64,000 bases of DNA from Flavobacterium psychrophilum (GCA_001708385.1 CP012388.1:558001-622000), one strand, 5' to 3'. Positions 35,341 through 45,088 are shown, numbered from the stretch's first letter. Notes: a model not told the origin generated them from the letters alone. Translations and numbers: made by a program.

Positions 35341-36467
35341 ACCGTTTGTGTTTTAATAATTATAGCAGTCATAGCGTCTACCGTAGCATCCCAGGATGTT
35401 TTTTCGAGTATGGTATCATAATCTATAGTAACACCTATTGTAGGCGCCATGAACAGAAAGTCTTCTATAGCAGTAGCAAAATCTGTTGCAGAATCTATAA
35501 TTTTAACCACAGTACTATAATCACGTACCACGTCATGTATTGCTGTAGAAATAATGGGCTTTCCCGCAGCCATATATTCAAGTGTTTTAGTAGGGCTGAT
35601 ATATTTTGTAGCATCGTTAAGTGCGAAAGGCATCATAGCAATACTAAAAGCTTTAAGATATCCCGGCAGTTCTTTATAATCTTTTATTCCAAGGTAGTGA
35701 ATGTTGTTTGCACGCGGAAGATCGGCTTCACCAATTTTTGCAAGTGGTCCGATCATTACAAACTTAACCTCAGGCAGCAGTATGGCAGTTTCATATATCA
35801 ATTGCAGGTCAACACGTTCATCTATAACGCCAAAATATCCAACGATAGGTGTATTTATAGAAGTTATGTCCTCGGGCAGAGCAAGTCCGTTAAGTGCTTT
35901 TGCAAAATGGTGTCGGTCAACCGAACTTGGAAAACAGTATACATTATTATGCATCCCTGCCTTTGATTCATATAGCGATTTACCTCCGGTAAACACAACG
36001 TCTGCCCTACTCATTAGCGTTCGCTCCTGTTCTACAAGTTGCTGTGATGCGCCTTTAAAAAGCGATAGTTCATCCATGCAGTCGTATACCAGGGTATCAA
36101 AAGTAAAATAGTCTAATAATGGGATGAACGATGCAGAGTAAAACCATCCGAGGTTTATCTGGCCACCAGTATATTGTGGAAGCACAGTTGCTATTTCAGC
36201 AATCGACATTACATTAGGTTGTAAAACATGTAAATTTTCCGATTCAATAGTAAGCCTGCTACCCTGCTCTTCCGGACGGTGCCACGGCTCTTCTATTAAA
36301 AGTATTTTTAAATTTTTTGAAAGCCTGCTAATAATATGTTGTGGGCGCTGATATACAAAATCCCAGCGAAGATGACAAAACACCACAAGACCATATTCAT
36401 TATTGTTATTTACGTTATCTGAAGCCAATGGACTGCTTACAGCATTTTCTAATGATGGATTATACAT
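35337..36467 (-). CDS. Glycosyltransferase, GT-B fold (family 4-like), 376 aa
   Basis: N-terminal LVVFCHLRWDFVYQRPQHII resembles the RPQH motif of TuaH-type glycosyltransferases. The C-terminal half has YISPTKTLEYMAAGKPIIST, the nucleotide-sugar-binding E-x7-E-like region of GT4 enzymes. No signal peptide or membrane segment; probably acts at the inner face of the membrane. First gene of the operon with glf and the GH1-like gene, overlapping glf by 4 bp. By context it may transfer galactofuranose, but the donor cannot be read from sequence. Confidence 0.85.
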   Translation of the reverse strand: MYNPSLENAVSSPLASDNVNNNNEYGLVVFCHLRWDFVYQRPQHIISRLSKNLKILLIEEPWHRPEEQGSRLTIESENLHVLQPNVMSIAEIATVLPQYTGGQINLGWFYSASFIPLLDYFTFDTLVYDCMDELSLFKGASQQLVEQERTLMSRADVVFTGGKSLYESKAGMHNNVYCFPSSVDRHHFAKALNGLALPEDITSINTPIVGYFGVIDERVDLQLIYETAILLPEVKFVMIGPLAKIGEADLPRANNIHYLGIKDYKELPGYLKAFSIAMMPFALNDATKYISPTKTLEYMAAGKPIISTAIHDVVRDYSTVVKIIDSATDFATAIEDFLFMAPTIGVTIDYDTILEKTSWDATVDAMTAIIIKTQTV

Positions 36468-36514
36468 GATAAAAATATTAGGAGTTATTTTAGGCCGCCA
36501 GCAATAGAAGCATC

Positions 36515-36540
36515 AAAAAACACCTCCTGTATGGAGGTGC
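36515..36540 (-). terminator. Intrinsic terminator of the YciE/F-like gene
   Basis: On the minus strand, stem CACCTCC / GGAGGTG with a 5-base loop is followed by TTTTTT. It lies 41 bp after the stop of the gene at 36581, upstream of the glycosyltransferase operon. Confidence 0.85.
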
Positions 36541-36580
36541 TTAATACGCTATTTAGCAGATTTGTTATGCGTAAGTAGAT

Positions 36581-37213
36581 TTATTCAGCTTCTTCAATCT
36601 GATCTTCTGCGTCTTCGCCTGCCGCATCAAAATTGATTGTGTTGTATGCTGCCTCGGTAAGCGTAATATCTGCCTCTTTTTCTTCGGCAAGGGTTTCCGC
36701 TAGTATGCCGGCTGCTTCGTCTTCGCCAAGGGTTTTGGCAAAAGCTACTAATGTGCCATATGTAGCAATTTCGTAATGTTCAATTTTTTGAGAAGCCGCA
36801 ATAATACCTGCATCACGAACAGGCCCCTGCTCGGTGCTTTCCATTATTTCCTGGCCTTCTTTAATTAAACCGTCCATTGCCTCGCATTTTTTAGCAACTG
36901 CTTTTTCATTTAGCAATTCAAATACTCTTTCAAGACGCTGTACTTGTTGCAGCGTAACATCGGTGTGCTCTTCAATAGCCTGTACCAAAGCTTCAGTAGT
37001 AGCATTTTTAGCCATTTTAGGTAAAGATTTCGCCAGTGCTTTTTCAGCCCAGTAAATATCTTTCAGGCTATCAACAAATAATTCGCGAAGACCTTCCGCG
37101 GCATTTGATTTTGCTTTTACTTTACCGGATGATGTTGTTTTTTTAGCTGCCGCTCCCGCAGTAGTTGTTTTTTTTGCAGTAGTTGATTTCGAACTGTTAG
37201 GTGTGGTTTTCAT
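36581..37213 (-). CDS. YciE/YciF ferritin-like protein (DUF892), 210 aa
   Basis: Four-helix ferritin-like protein of the YciE/F family, associated with general stress. The first about 38 residues are a Lys/Thr/Ala-rich tail (TTAKKTTTAGAAAKK). The domain follows: LRELFVDSLKDIYWAEKALA, TLQQVQRLERVFELL, DAGIIAASQKIEHYEIATYG and ETLAEEKEADITLTEAA, with the Glu and His residues expected of a di-metal site. The C-terminus is acidic (GEDAEDQIEEAE). The basic tail, unusual for the core family, could bind DNA or polyanions in the manner of Dps-like proteins; this is inference. Single gene with its own terminator. Confidence 0.93.
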   Translation of the reverse strand: MKTTPNSSKSTTAKKTTTAGAAAKKTTSSGKVKAKSNAAEGLRELFVDSLKDIYWAEKALAKSLPKMAKNATTEALVQAIEEHTDVTLQQVQRLERVFELLNEKAVAKKCEAMDGLIKEGQEIMESTEQGPVRDAGIIAASQKIEHYEIATYGTLVAFAKTLGEDEAAGILAETLAEEKEADITLTEAAYNTINFDAAGEDAEDQIEEAE

Positions 37214-37488
37214 AAATGTATAATTACTTAGTTTTCATGTAAAAGTCATGATAACCAAAGTAGTTACTGCCAATGTTGTCACAAATAAAACCTATTTAAG
37301 AAAACATTACAACTTGTTGAATTACAGGAAACAATAACACATAAATAAGAAACACAAGACAACGAAAAACCCCTTACACGGCTATACAAATAGAAGTGCT
37401 TTACGCGACCACTAACTTTCTATGGCAGCGTATTTACTAAATTTGAAATTAAACAATTGCTAAAATTTAATAACAGGATTACAAATTA

Positions 37489-37878
37489 CTAATGCGAAAA
37501 ACCAAAAGTAATGCTTGTTATAATTATTAAAATTACAATCATCGTGATTACTGCATAGAGATAATCTTTTTCTAAGATAAAAGATATAAGGGATAATATA
37601 ATCCTAAACACAGGTGTTAAGAATAACAAAATTACTCCAAAGAAAATAACCGACTCGCCTCTTCCTTCCAAAGCACCTTTAATTACAGATTCAGCTACAG
37701 AAAATAGATTCCTGTCATTTTCTGTAAAATTAGAATAATCTTCTATGTCACCCCCGTGATGAATAAGGTAAATTATACCACCTAAAGCAGCAAAAAATAG
37801 TGATATCCAAACTCCGTATCGCAAAAGATTACCTATAATCTGTTGAAAATCTTTATCGTTATATGTGCGTTCTTCCAT
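37489..37878 (-). CDS. DUF1634 membrane protein, 129 aa
   Basis: Three hydrophobic segments, about residues 16-38 (YGVWISLFFAALGGIIYLI), 75-100 and 105-127. The pattern of a small membrane protein encoded directly downstream of a TauE/SafE gene matches DUF1634, which is typically found in that arrangement. Here its start is 3 bp after the TauE/SafE stop on the same strand, so they form an operon and may form one transporter. Function of the small partner is not established. Confidence 0.85.
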   Translation of the reverse strand: MEERTYNDKDFQQIIGNLLRYGVWISLFFAALGGIIYLIHHGGDIEDYSNFTENDRNLFSVAESVIKGALEGRGESVIFFGVILLFLTPVFRIILSLISFILEKDYLYAVITMIVILIIITSITFGFSH

Positions 37879-37880
37879 CC

Positions 37881-38717
37881 TTAAATTTTTCCTGTTAATC
37901 CATTGTATATCATATTCACGGCAAGCACAAAAATTAATACTGAAAAGAATACCCTTAACTTTTTAGGATTCGTTTTCACTAGTATTTTAGACCCTGCCAT
38001 CGCTCCAAATAATACACCTATTACAACCGGCATACATATACCGGGTTCTATGTATCCTTTCTGAATGTAGATTACAGAACTCGCAGTAGCAGTTACGCCC
38101 ATCATAAAATTACTTGTTGTGGTAGATACCTTCAATGGAATTCGCATAATGTTATCCATCGCAATAACTTTAAATGCACCGGAACCTATACCCAGCAGTC
38201 CGGACATCATCCCTGCAATGCCCATCATACCAAAACCGCCCACTACGTTTTTGGTGCCGTATTGTATCAGTTTTCCGTCATGAGAAGGGTAAGTTCCTGC
38301 CAGCCTGAATTTTTGGGCAAGTGGACTCGATTCTTTCACTACGTGTTCTTCCTTTTTGCGTAAAGAATTAAGTGCCGAAAATAGTAAGGTTAAGCCAAAT
38401 AATACGGCTATAAATGATGTGGGTGCAATAGTAGATAATAATGCACCGCAAACAGCACCTACTGTGGTACCTACTTCCAGGAATATTCCCAATCTCATAT
38501 TCGTGATTCCCTCACGTACATAGGCAGCGGCAGAGCCTGATGATGTAGCGATAACAGATACCAATGCCGTACCTATGGCGTAATGAATATCCACCCCAAG
38601 AAAAATAGTAAGTAATGGAATTATGATAATACCCCCGCCGAGACCTGACAAAGAACCTATAAGACCCGCAAGGAAAGCTCCGATAAGTATTATGAGCGTA
38701 AATGTAATAATAGTCAT
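37881..38717 (-). CDS. TauE/SafE family sulfite/anion exporter, 278 aa
   Basis: Inner-membrane permease with about eight hydrophobic segments. Family motifs: LIGSLSGLGGGIIIIPLLTI in the first repeat and GMMSGLLGIGSGAFKVIAM in the second, then IPLKVSTTTSNFMMGVTATA. Members export sulfite, sulfoacetate or other organic anions; the substrate cannot be told here. The downstream DUF1634 gene is the usual partner. A flavoprotein gene lies 72 bp upstream on the same strand and may be co-transcribed. Confidence 0.92.
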   Translation of the reverse strand: MTIITFTLIILIGAFLAGLIGSLSGLGGGIIIIPLLTIFLGVDIHYAIGTALVSVIATSSGSAAAYVREGITNMRLGIFLEVGTTVGAVCGALLSTIAPTSFIAVLFGLTLLFSALNSLRKKEEHVVKESSPLAQKFRLAGTYPSHDGKLIQYGTKNVVGGFGMMGIAGMMSGLLGIGSGAFKVIAMDNIMRIPLKVSTTTSNFMMGVTATASSVIYIQKGYIEPGICMPVVIGVLFGAMAGSKILVKTNPKKLRVFFSVLIFVLAVNMIYNGLTGKI

Positions 38718-38788
38718 AGTAAAAAACTTGGAACTGCAAAGTTACCAAATCGAACAGGATTACTAAGTATCATTTAGTTTCAAAGTGA

Positions 38789-40516
38789 TCAGTTTACTGT
38801 AACTAATATATTATCTGAAATCCATTTTACAATACGACCTGAAGCCTCTTCGCAAAAATCCAGTCCGGAATAGTCAGGATTGTAACCGCCAATATAAGGT
38901 ACAGCCATTATAAATATTCTGTCATTATAAGCTCCATAATTATCCGTAACCTGAAAATTATCATTGATTGCAATACCTGAAACCTTTAACCTGTAACCAT
39001 CGCTATGTTGCTCCACCTTATCAGGATGTTCGTCAAATACATCTTTTCCTTTTTCATTATCTTTAAAACGTATCGTTGCAGGATATATCGTCTTGTCATC
39101 CCGCATACTTTTAAATGGAAAATCTTTATAGTTAAGGTGTGGCTGCCCAACACAATCTACATATGTTTTAAAATAAGATGATGTTACTTGCCCTGACTTA
39201 GACGTATATTTTAAGCTTACACCACCATCTTCATGAACTTCGTCATCGCTATCATTGCCAACAGCTTCAAGTTCAAGCCTGCCGGCTGCATGTAACGCCA
39301 TCAACTCCCTGCACGACGTCTGTGGAATAAATGCTATAACCAGAGAGATTAAAGGCTGCAACGTTTTTTGCATCCTCAGTGTATCTTCAGCTGATAAGTA
39401 TTTTGCAGGATAGTTCATAGCAAAACTTAATATCGCAAGCATTTCTTTCCAATATACCGACTCATGTCTTTTTATTGATTTTTCCGCTTGTATGTATTCC
39501 GCCCTCAAAAGATCGAAAGGATCGAGTTCTTCACGTAACTCCATCATAGTTGCTACGAACTCTTCCATTTTCATATCTTTTATTTTCAAATAGAATTCGG
39601 GATCTTTTTCTTTGAACTGGTCTTTAAAATCTTTTTCAAACAGATAATCCAGAGACAGGAAACCACCATTTTGCTCTCTGTGCAGGGATAATTCTTCCTC
39701 TGTTAATAATGAGTTGCTTTTTAACTGTGAGTCTTCCAGGTGAAAGCGCACTGCGGGTAAAAAACCATTTCGGGTATGCATAACTATTTTAAAATCGGGA
39801 GTATCTTCTAAAGTTTTAAAAACAAGCTCACCAGATTCATTTTCAAAAAAATTACCATTGTGTCTTGCAATAGTCCGTATAGCATCAATCGCTGTAAGCG
39901 ATGCCCCTTTAATTCCCACCGGATGGTTAAAGGTATGCCTTAGTTTAGACGGAGGATACGGACTATCGTAGTAGCCCGGCACTTTGCCCTCGTAACGTTT
40001 AGGCCAGTTATGGCCTGTACAGATTATGACGGTATCAAATAGTAAAAAGTCTTCATTGTTCACTTCTACCCTTACCTCCTGGGTTTCAGGCAGGTCTTTA
40101 ATATCGGTTATCTCACTTCCTAATTTAAGAAGTGTTTCTATACCTTTTTCTTTAGCCATATCAATAAGCAGATCAAACTGACCTGATAAGTATTTGCCAA
40201 AGAAAAGTCTAGGTAATACCTTGTATTCATTAAAGCGTTCTGCCTCTATAGAAAAAATATCAAGTATATCCCTCGATACCGTCTGTGTCCATTCTTTTAT
40301 GGAAGTAACGATATGTGGAATCTCATTGGCAGATACATTTGTTATATGTTCTTCATTGGCTCCTTCCCTGCTGTAAGGCATGCCAGATCCCAATTCCTGC
40401 TTTTTCTCAAAAATGGTTACCTGGATATTTTTACTATCTGTTTCGATTAATCGCTTAAACATAAATAATGCGGCAGGGCCTCCTCCTATTATAGCAATAC
40501 GGGTAGTTTTTTCCAT
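38789..40516 (-). CDS. FAD/NAD(P)-binding oxidoreductase (COG4529-like), 575 aa
   Basis: N-terminal dinucleotide motif RIAIIGGGPAALFMFKRLI followed by VTIFEKKQELGSGMPYS, then a second nucleotide-binding strand VIICTGHNWPKRY, as in the FAD-NAD(P)-binding proteins of the HI0933/COG4529 type. No signal peptide. The C-terminal half holds a long helical insertion (about 260-400) and a final FAD-contacting segment near VPYIGGYNPDYSGLDFCEEA. The precise reaction is not known. It is divergent from the beta-barrel gene at 40747 and 72 bp upstream of the TauE/SafE exporter gene, suggesting a linked redox or sulfur-compound role, which is speculative. Confidence 0.85.
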   Translation of the reverse strand: MEKTTRIAIIGGGPAALFMFKRLIETDSKNIQVTIFEKKQELGSGMPYSREGANEEHITNVSANEIPHIVTSIKEWTQTVSRDILDIFSIEAERFNEYKVLPRLFFGKYLSGQFDLLIDMAKEKGIETLLKLGSEITDIKDLPETQEVRVEVNNEDFLLFDTVIICTGHNWPKRYEGKVPGYYDSPYPPSKLRHTFNHPVGIKGASLTAIDAIRTIARHNGNFFENESGELVFKTLEDTPDFKIVMHTRNGFLPAVRFHLEDSQLKSNSLLTEEELSLHREQNGGFLSLDYLFEKDFKDQFKEKDPEFYLKIKDMKMEEFVATMMELREELDPFDLLRAEYIQAEKSIKRHESVYWKEMLAILSFAMNYPAKYLSAEDTLRMQKTLQPLISLVIAFIPQTSCRELMALHAAGRLELEAVGNDSDDEVHEDGGVSLKYTSKSGQVTSSYFKTYVDCVGQPHLNYKDFPFKSMRDDKTIYPATIRFKDNEKGKDVFDEHPDKVEQHSDGYRLKVSGIAINDNFQVTDNYGAYNDRIFIMAVPYIGGYNPDYSGLDFCEEASGRIVKWISDNILVTVN

Positions 40517-40746
40517 GACTTGTTTCTTCAGAATATAGATTTGGTAATTGCTATAAATGTAAGTGCTGTAAATGGCATAGTTTCCCCATTAAATCATAAA
40601 TAATAGTGAAGGTATTGCCAATATATAATAATTCGCGTTTGCAGGTTTTACAGATTTGGTTAATGTTTTGCGAATTAGCAAATCCTTAATAAATCCGCAA
40701 TTTTAAAGACCTAATTTTATTCTGAAATTATAAAAAAACAGATACA

Positions 40747-41367
40747 ATGAAATTATTTAAATTATTGACAATGGGTGCTTTTATGATGGGCGCCATTACA
40801 ACAGCATCAGCACAGGACAACGGAAGCAATGAACAATCTATGGCTGTAAGTTTTGGTGTAAAAGGTGGAGTAAACCTGGCTACTATCAACGGAAGCATTG
40901 ACAGCCCCGATTCAAGAACAAGCTTTCACGCAGGTGTATTTGCAGAATTGCCTGTTGCAGAGATTTTCTCGATTCAGGTAGAGGCACTTTATTCAGGACA
41001 GGGCGCACAGTTTAATTTTGAAGGAACAGATGGCGATAAGGCAGAACTTCAACTGGACTATATAAACGTTCCTGTACTTGCTAAGTTTTATCTTTTTAAA
41101 GGGTTTAGTGTAGAAGCAGGACCGCAGTTCAGCTTCCTACTTAATGATGAGATAGATGTGAATCCTAATTCAAATGACGGTGACTCTCCAACTCCATTTA
41201 GAGATGATCTAAAAACTTTTGAGTTTGGTGTAGCCGGTGGTGTAACTTTCCAGACAGATCTTGGCTTATTTGCCACTGCGAGATACATTCAGGGAGTAAC
41301 AGATATTGCTGACGATATCAACGTTCAAAACTCGGTATTTCAAATTGGTATTGGTTATAAATTTTAA
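40747..41367 (+). CDS. Outer-membrane beta-barrel protein (porin-like), 206 aa
   Basis: Signal peptide ends ITTASAQ. The mature part is a small beta-barrel of the OMP_b-brl_2 type: VKGGVNLATI, FHAGVFAELPVAEIFSIQVE, LYSGQGAQF, LDYINVPVLAKFYLFKGFSV, EAGPQFSFLLN, and C-terminal FQIGIGYKF with terminal Phe. Such proteins are often abundant and stress-induced in Bacteroidota, but no specific transport role is known. Monocistronic with its own terminator at 41401. Confidence 0.9.
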   Translation: MKLFKLLTMGAFMMGAITTASAQDNGSNEQSMAVSFGVKGGVNLATINGSIDSPDSRTSFHAGVFAELPVAEIFSIQVEALYSGQGAQFNFEGTDGDKAELQLDYINVPVLAKFYLFKGFSVEAGPQFSFLLNDEIDVNPNSNDGDSPTPFRDDLKTFEFGVAGGVTFQTDLGLFATARYIQGVTDIADDINVQNSVFQIGIGYKF

Positions 41368-41400
41368 GAACCGGACTTTACGTCAATAATGATATTTGAT

Positions 41401-41435
41401 AACCTGCAATTAAAATTGCAGGTTATTTTTTTTTT
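41401..41435 (+). terminator. Intrinsic terminator of the beta-barrel gene
   Basis: Perfect 10-bp stem AACCTGCAAT / ATTGCAGGTT with loop TAAA and a run of about ten T after one A, starting 34 bp after the stop. Confidence 0.95.
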
Positions 41436-41559
41436 ATAAAACTAATTATCAATTAATTATATCACAAAATTAACAACCTCATTCTTGTATTATTTACCAA
41501 ATATTTATAACTATTCTATTTTGGACTGACTAATTTAGATAACAATAAATTACCTTACT

Positions 41560-43071
41560 ATGGAAACGATACCTTCTCCCATTATACCAAAGAAAAAAGT
41601 TTACGACTACCAACAAAGTGACATTCAAACACTGTTATCTAAGGTAGATTCTGTTCCTCCGGGAAGCAGGCTATTGTATCAGCTTCCTACAGGTGGTGGA
41701 AAAACAGTTATATTTTCTGAAATCGCAAAAAACTACATTCAGAAATATGCACGACAGGTTGTTGTACTTACGCATCGCGTAGAATTGTGCAGGCAAACAT
41801 CATCTGTTCTTAAAAAAATGGGGATTAACAATCTTGCCTACACCAGTGAGGTAAAGAAAAAACCACGTGTACAACCCGACTGTTACGTCGCCATGATTGA
41901 AACGCTTAAAAACAGGATAAGGGATAAGCAGTTTAACCCCGACGGTGTTGGTTTGGTTATTATAGACGAAGCGCATCATAATTCCTTTCAGAAACTGCTT
42001 GATAAATTCAGTAATGCCATTATAATTGGAGTGACTGCTACACCTCTGAGCTCAGATATTACGATGCCGTTACATAAAAATTATAGCGAACTGATTGTTG
42101 GTGAAAATATCCAGTCGCTTATAGCGAAAGGATATCTTGCAAAACCAAAAACACATAAGTATACGGTAGAACTTAATTCGCTTGTTGCAGCATCACATGG
42201 TGACTACACAGTTGCAAGTTCTGACCTGTTGTATGCATCAGACCCAATGCTGGAACTGCTTAGCGAAGCCTACAAAAACCTTTGTATTGGCAAAAAGACC
42301 TTGATTTTTAATAATGGGATTTTCACATCGAAAAGGGTTTTTCAGATGTTTACCGACGCCGGTTATGCTATCAGGCATCTTGACAACAAAACGCCAAAAG
42401 AAGAGCGTATAGCTACTCTTAAATGGTTCAAGGAGACCAAAGGAGCTATCTTGACGTCTGTATCATTATTAACAACCGGTTTTGATGAGCCATCTATACA
42501 AGCTATTATACTTTACAGAGCAACAAATTCATTGACGCTATACCATCAGATGATTGGAAGGGGCTCGCGACGAATGAGCAATAAAAAAACATTTACGATA
42601 GTAGATCTTGGTAACAACACAGAACGCTTCGGTGAGTGGAATGCACCAATGGACTGGAAATATATATTTGAAAATCCGGAAAGTTACCTGACCAAAGAAA
42701 GTAAAGGATCGGATTACGAGTCGCATACAATCAGCAGCGAACTACGTTCTAAATTTCCTAAAACACTTGAGCTGTCATTTGATATTGAAAGTGCATACCT
42801 GGATGCATTGAAGAACAATGAAAAGCCAAAAATAGTAATACGTGATTCGATAAGGCAACATACACTGATGTGCATTGAAAATGCAGAAACTATTAGTGAA
42901 GCACTCCATTTATCTGACGAGTTGGAGAGCGAAATAACCTGGAGGGTTAAGCAATACTGCAAATGCCTTGAAAACACAACAAAAAATTATACCGACTGGC
43001 TTCAACAGGATTATAAGGCAAAATTAAGGGCAATGATCCAAAAACTGATGCACCGCATTGCTGCACAATAA
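41560..43071 (+). CDS. DEAD/DEAH-box helicase (SSL2/ResIII type), 503 aa
   Basis: Superfamily 2 helicase. Seen in order: Q-like DYQQSDI, motif I LPTGGGKTVIFSEI (about residues 45-58), motif Ia VVVLTHRVELCRQT, motif II VIIDEAHHNSF, motif III GVTATPLSS, motif V LTTGFDEPSIQAIILYRAT and motif VI YHQMIGRGSRRM. A helical C-terminal domain of about 130 residues has no recognised nuclease. Soluble and complete. It is followed by a DUF2252 gene 40 bp downstream. A repair or nucleic-acid remodelling role is likely; class II UvrA is encoded 2 kb further on. Confidence 0.92.
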   Translation: METIPSPIIPKKKVYDYQQSDIQTLLSKVDSVPPGSRLLYQLPTGGGKTVIFSEIAKNYIQKYARQVVVLTHRVELCRQTSSVLKKMGINNLAYTSEVKKKPRVQPDCYVAMIETLKNRIRDKQFNPDGVGLVIIDEAHHNSFQKLLDKFSNAIIIGVTATPLSSDITMPLHKNYSELIVGENIQSLIAKGYLAKPKTHKYTVELNSLVAASHGDYTVASSDLLYASDPMLELLSEAYKNLCIGKKTLIFNNGIFTSKRVFQMFTDAGYAIRHLDNKTPKEERIATLKWFKETKGAILTSVSLLTTGFDEPSIQAIILYRATNSLTLYHQMIGRGSRRMSNKKTFTIVDLGNNTERFGEWNAPMDWKYIFENPESYLTKESKGSDYESHTISSELRSKFPKTLELSFDIESAYLDALKNNEKPKIVIRDSIRQHTLMCIENAETISEALHLSDELESEITWRVKQYCKCLENTTKNYTDWLQQDYKAKLRAMIQKLMHRIAAQ

Positions 43072-43110
43072 TAAAATTTACATCTGTAAGATGTATAGCA
43101 ATAATAAGTT

Positions 43111-44499
43111 ATGAAGTCTAAAAAGGCATTGGGTATACTAAAACATTTTAAAGGAAGCGTTTCCAAGGATGACCGCTATAATTATGGTGCCTCTTTACGG
43201 GAACACTGCCCTATTGTAAACCATGCCCAATTGGATATTACCGACAGGGTTAATCCTGTAGACCTTCATCTGGAAAGCGACAAAGGCAGGATGTCTTCAT
43301 TATTGCCTATCCGCTATGAAAGAATGATGGAATCGCCTTTTACTTTTTTTAGGGGAAGTGCGGCGCTTATGGCATCCGATCTATCTCAACTACCATCGAC
43401 AAAAATGTATCTTCAGGCCTGTGGTGATTGCCACCTTTTAAATTTTGGTGGATTTGCCACACCCGAACGAAAACTGGTTTTTGATATCAATGATTTCGAT
43501 GAAACGTCTGTTGCTCCCTGGGAGTGGGATGTAAAGAGGCTGGCAGCCAGCTTTGCGATAGCGGGGATTGACAAAGGTTTTTCATTATCTGAAAGTCAGG
43601 ATGCTGCAGCTACAGTGGCTAGTAGTTACCGTAGTCATATGAATGAGTATGCAGAAATGTCGGCCCTGCAAATATGGTATTCCCAAATCAATCTTAAAGA
43701 TCTTATTCAAACAGGAAAGATTAAAAACGCAAAACAGTTTGATCCTGCACAAATAAAAAAAGCCATTAAAAGGCAGCCACATATAAAGGATTTTACAAAA
43801 CTGGTATATTCAAAAAATGGCAACCCCAGAATTAAAGATATACCACCGCTTATCTATCATTTCGATGATGAAAGACAGGCTAGATTTTATAATCAGGCCG
43901 AAGGCGCGTTTAACCGTTACCTGAAAACACTCCCAAATGATCGCAGAACGTTATTGCAGCGGTACAGTTTATACGATGCTGCAATAAAAGTTGTAGGTGT
44001 TGGCAGCGTGGGCACGCAATGCGGAATCATGCTGTTGCTATCTGCAACGGGAGATCCTTTATTCCTGCAGTTTAAAGAAGCAAAGCAGAGCGTACTCGAA
44101 CCATACGTTGGTAAAAGTAGATTTACTAATCATGGGCAACGCGTTGTTGAAGGCCAAAAGCTAATGCAGTCTGCATCTGATATATTCCTTGGATGGACAC
44201 ATGATGATACCGGCAAGCAATTTTATATGCGCCAGCTTAGGGATGCAAAAGTTAAGCCTATTCTTGAATACATGGAATACAGCACATTTATAACGTATGC
44301 CCGTTCGTGCGGTTGGGCTTTGGCAAGGGCACACGCACGCACCGGAGATCCTGCTATTATAAGCGGATATATCGGTGGAGGCACATCTTTTGACGAAGCT
44401 ATTTCCGAATTTTCAATAGCTTATATGCATCAGAATAACAATGACTTTTTACGGATGCAGAATGAGATTAAAACAGGGAATATACCTTACGCAACGTAA
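43111..44499 (+). CDS. DUF2252 family protein, 462 aa
   Basis: Matches DUF2252 throughout: LLPIRYERMMESPFTFFRGS, then GDCHLLNFGGFATPERKLVF, DINDFDETSVAPWEWDVKRL, VVGVGSVGTQCGIMLL, LQFKEAKQSVLEPY, and GQRVVEGQKLMQSASDIFLG. The family resembles aminoglycoside-phosphotransferase/kinase-like folds (HCHLLNFG and DxDDFD regions act like catalytic and metal-binding loops), but its substrate is unknown. No signal peptide. It lies in the plus-strand run helicase - DUF2252 - ankyrin - uvrA with gaps of 40-60 bp, so these may be co-expressed. Confidence 0.93.
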   Translation: MKSKKALGILKHFKGSVSKDDRYNYGASLREHCPIVNHAQLDITDRVNPVDLHLESDKGRMSSLLPIRYERMMESPFTFFRGSAALMASDLSQLPSTKMYLQACGDCHLLNFGGFATPERKLVFDINDFDETSVAPWEWDVKRLAASFAIAGIDKGFSLSESQDAAATVASSYRSHMNEYAEMSALQIWYSQINLKDLIQTGKIKNAKQFDPAQIKKAIKRQPHIKDFTKLVYSKNGNPRIKDIPPLIYHFDDERQARFYNQAEGAFNRYLKTLPNDRRTLLQRYSLYDAAIKVVGVGSVGTQCGIMLLLSATGDPLFLQFKEAKQSVLEPYVGKSRFTNHGQRVVEGQKLMQSASDIFLGWTHDDTGKQFYMRQLRDAKVKPILEYMEYSTFITYARSCGWALARAHARTGDPAIISGYIGGGTSFDEAISEFSIAYMHQNNNDFLRMQNEIKTGNIPYAT

Positions 44500-44558
44500 T
44501 ATTAACCATTCATTGGAAAATTAAAAATCATAATATAACACACCTTAATAAAATAGAT

Positions 44559-45038
44559 ATGGACGAAATTACACAAGCTTTATTTGCAGCATCACGCCAG
44601 GGAAATGTTCCTGTATTAAAAGAAATTTTTGCACTTAAAGATAACCTTAACGTTTACGACGAAAAAGGTTTTACGCCACTAATTATAGCGGCTTATAACA
44701 ATCAGCCTGAAGCCGTAACAGCACTTCTTGATGCAGGTGCCGATATAAATCTGGCAGATAATAGTGGAAATACTGCTCTAATGGGTGCATGCTTTAAAGG
44801 TTATGCAGATGTTGTACAACTACTTTTAGACCGCAATGCTGATATAGATGCGAAACATGGTAACGGCGGTACAGCACTTATGTTTGCAGCTATGTTTGGC
44901 CGTAACGATATCGTTAATATGTTATTAGAAAAAGGAGCTGACAGCTCTATTAAAGATATGCGTGGTTTTTCAGCACTAGATCTGGCTGCACAGCAGGGCA
45001 ATACCGAAGCGGTAGCCAAACTTGAGGGGCAATCATAA
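44559..45038 (+). CDS. Ankyrin repeat protein, 159 aa
   Basis: Four to five ankyrin repeats over the whole length, with consensus stretches KGFTPLIIAAYNNQPEAVTA, LLDAGADINLADNSGNTALM and LLLDRNADIDAKHGNGGTAL. No signal peptide, so probably cytoplasmic. Single-domain ankyrin proteins near catalase genes are known to help hydrogen-peroxide resistance in other bacteria, and a large catalase gene lies 5.7 kb away here, but direct partnership is inference. It is 50 bp upstream of uvrA. Confidence 0.93.
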   Translation: MDEITQALFAASRQGNVPVLKEIFALKDNLNVYDEKGFTPLIIAAYNNQPEAVTALLDAGADINLADNSGNTALMGACFKGYADVVQLLLDRNADIDAKHGNGGTALMFAAMFGRNDIVNMLLEKGADSSIKDMRGFSALDLAAQQGNTEAVAKLEGQS

Positions 45039-45088
45039 CAATACACTTACAGTTTTACTAAGTTTGCAAAAGCAAAACAAGCAGCAGA

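Noticed and set aside
35346..36111. Plus-strand open frames up to 206 codons over the glycosyltransferase gene
   Set aside because: The minus strand encodes a complete glycosyltransferase with motifs; the plus-strand translation is Cys/Ser/Tyr-rich and unnatural.
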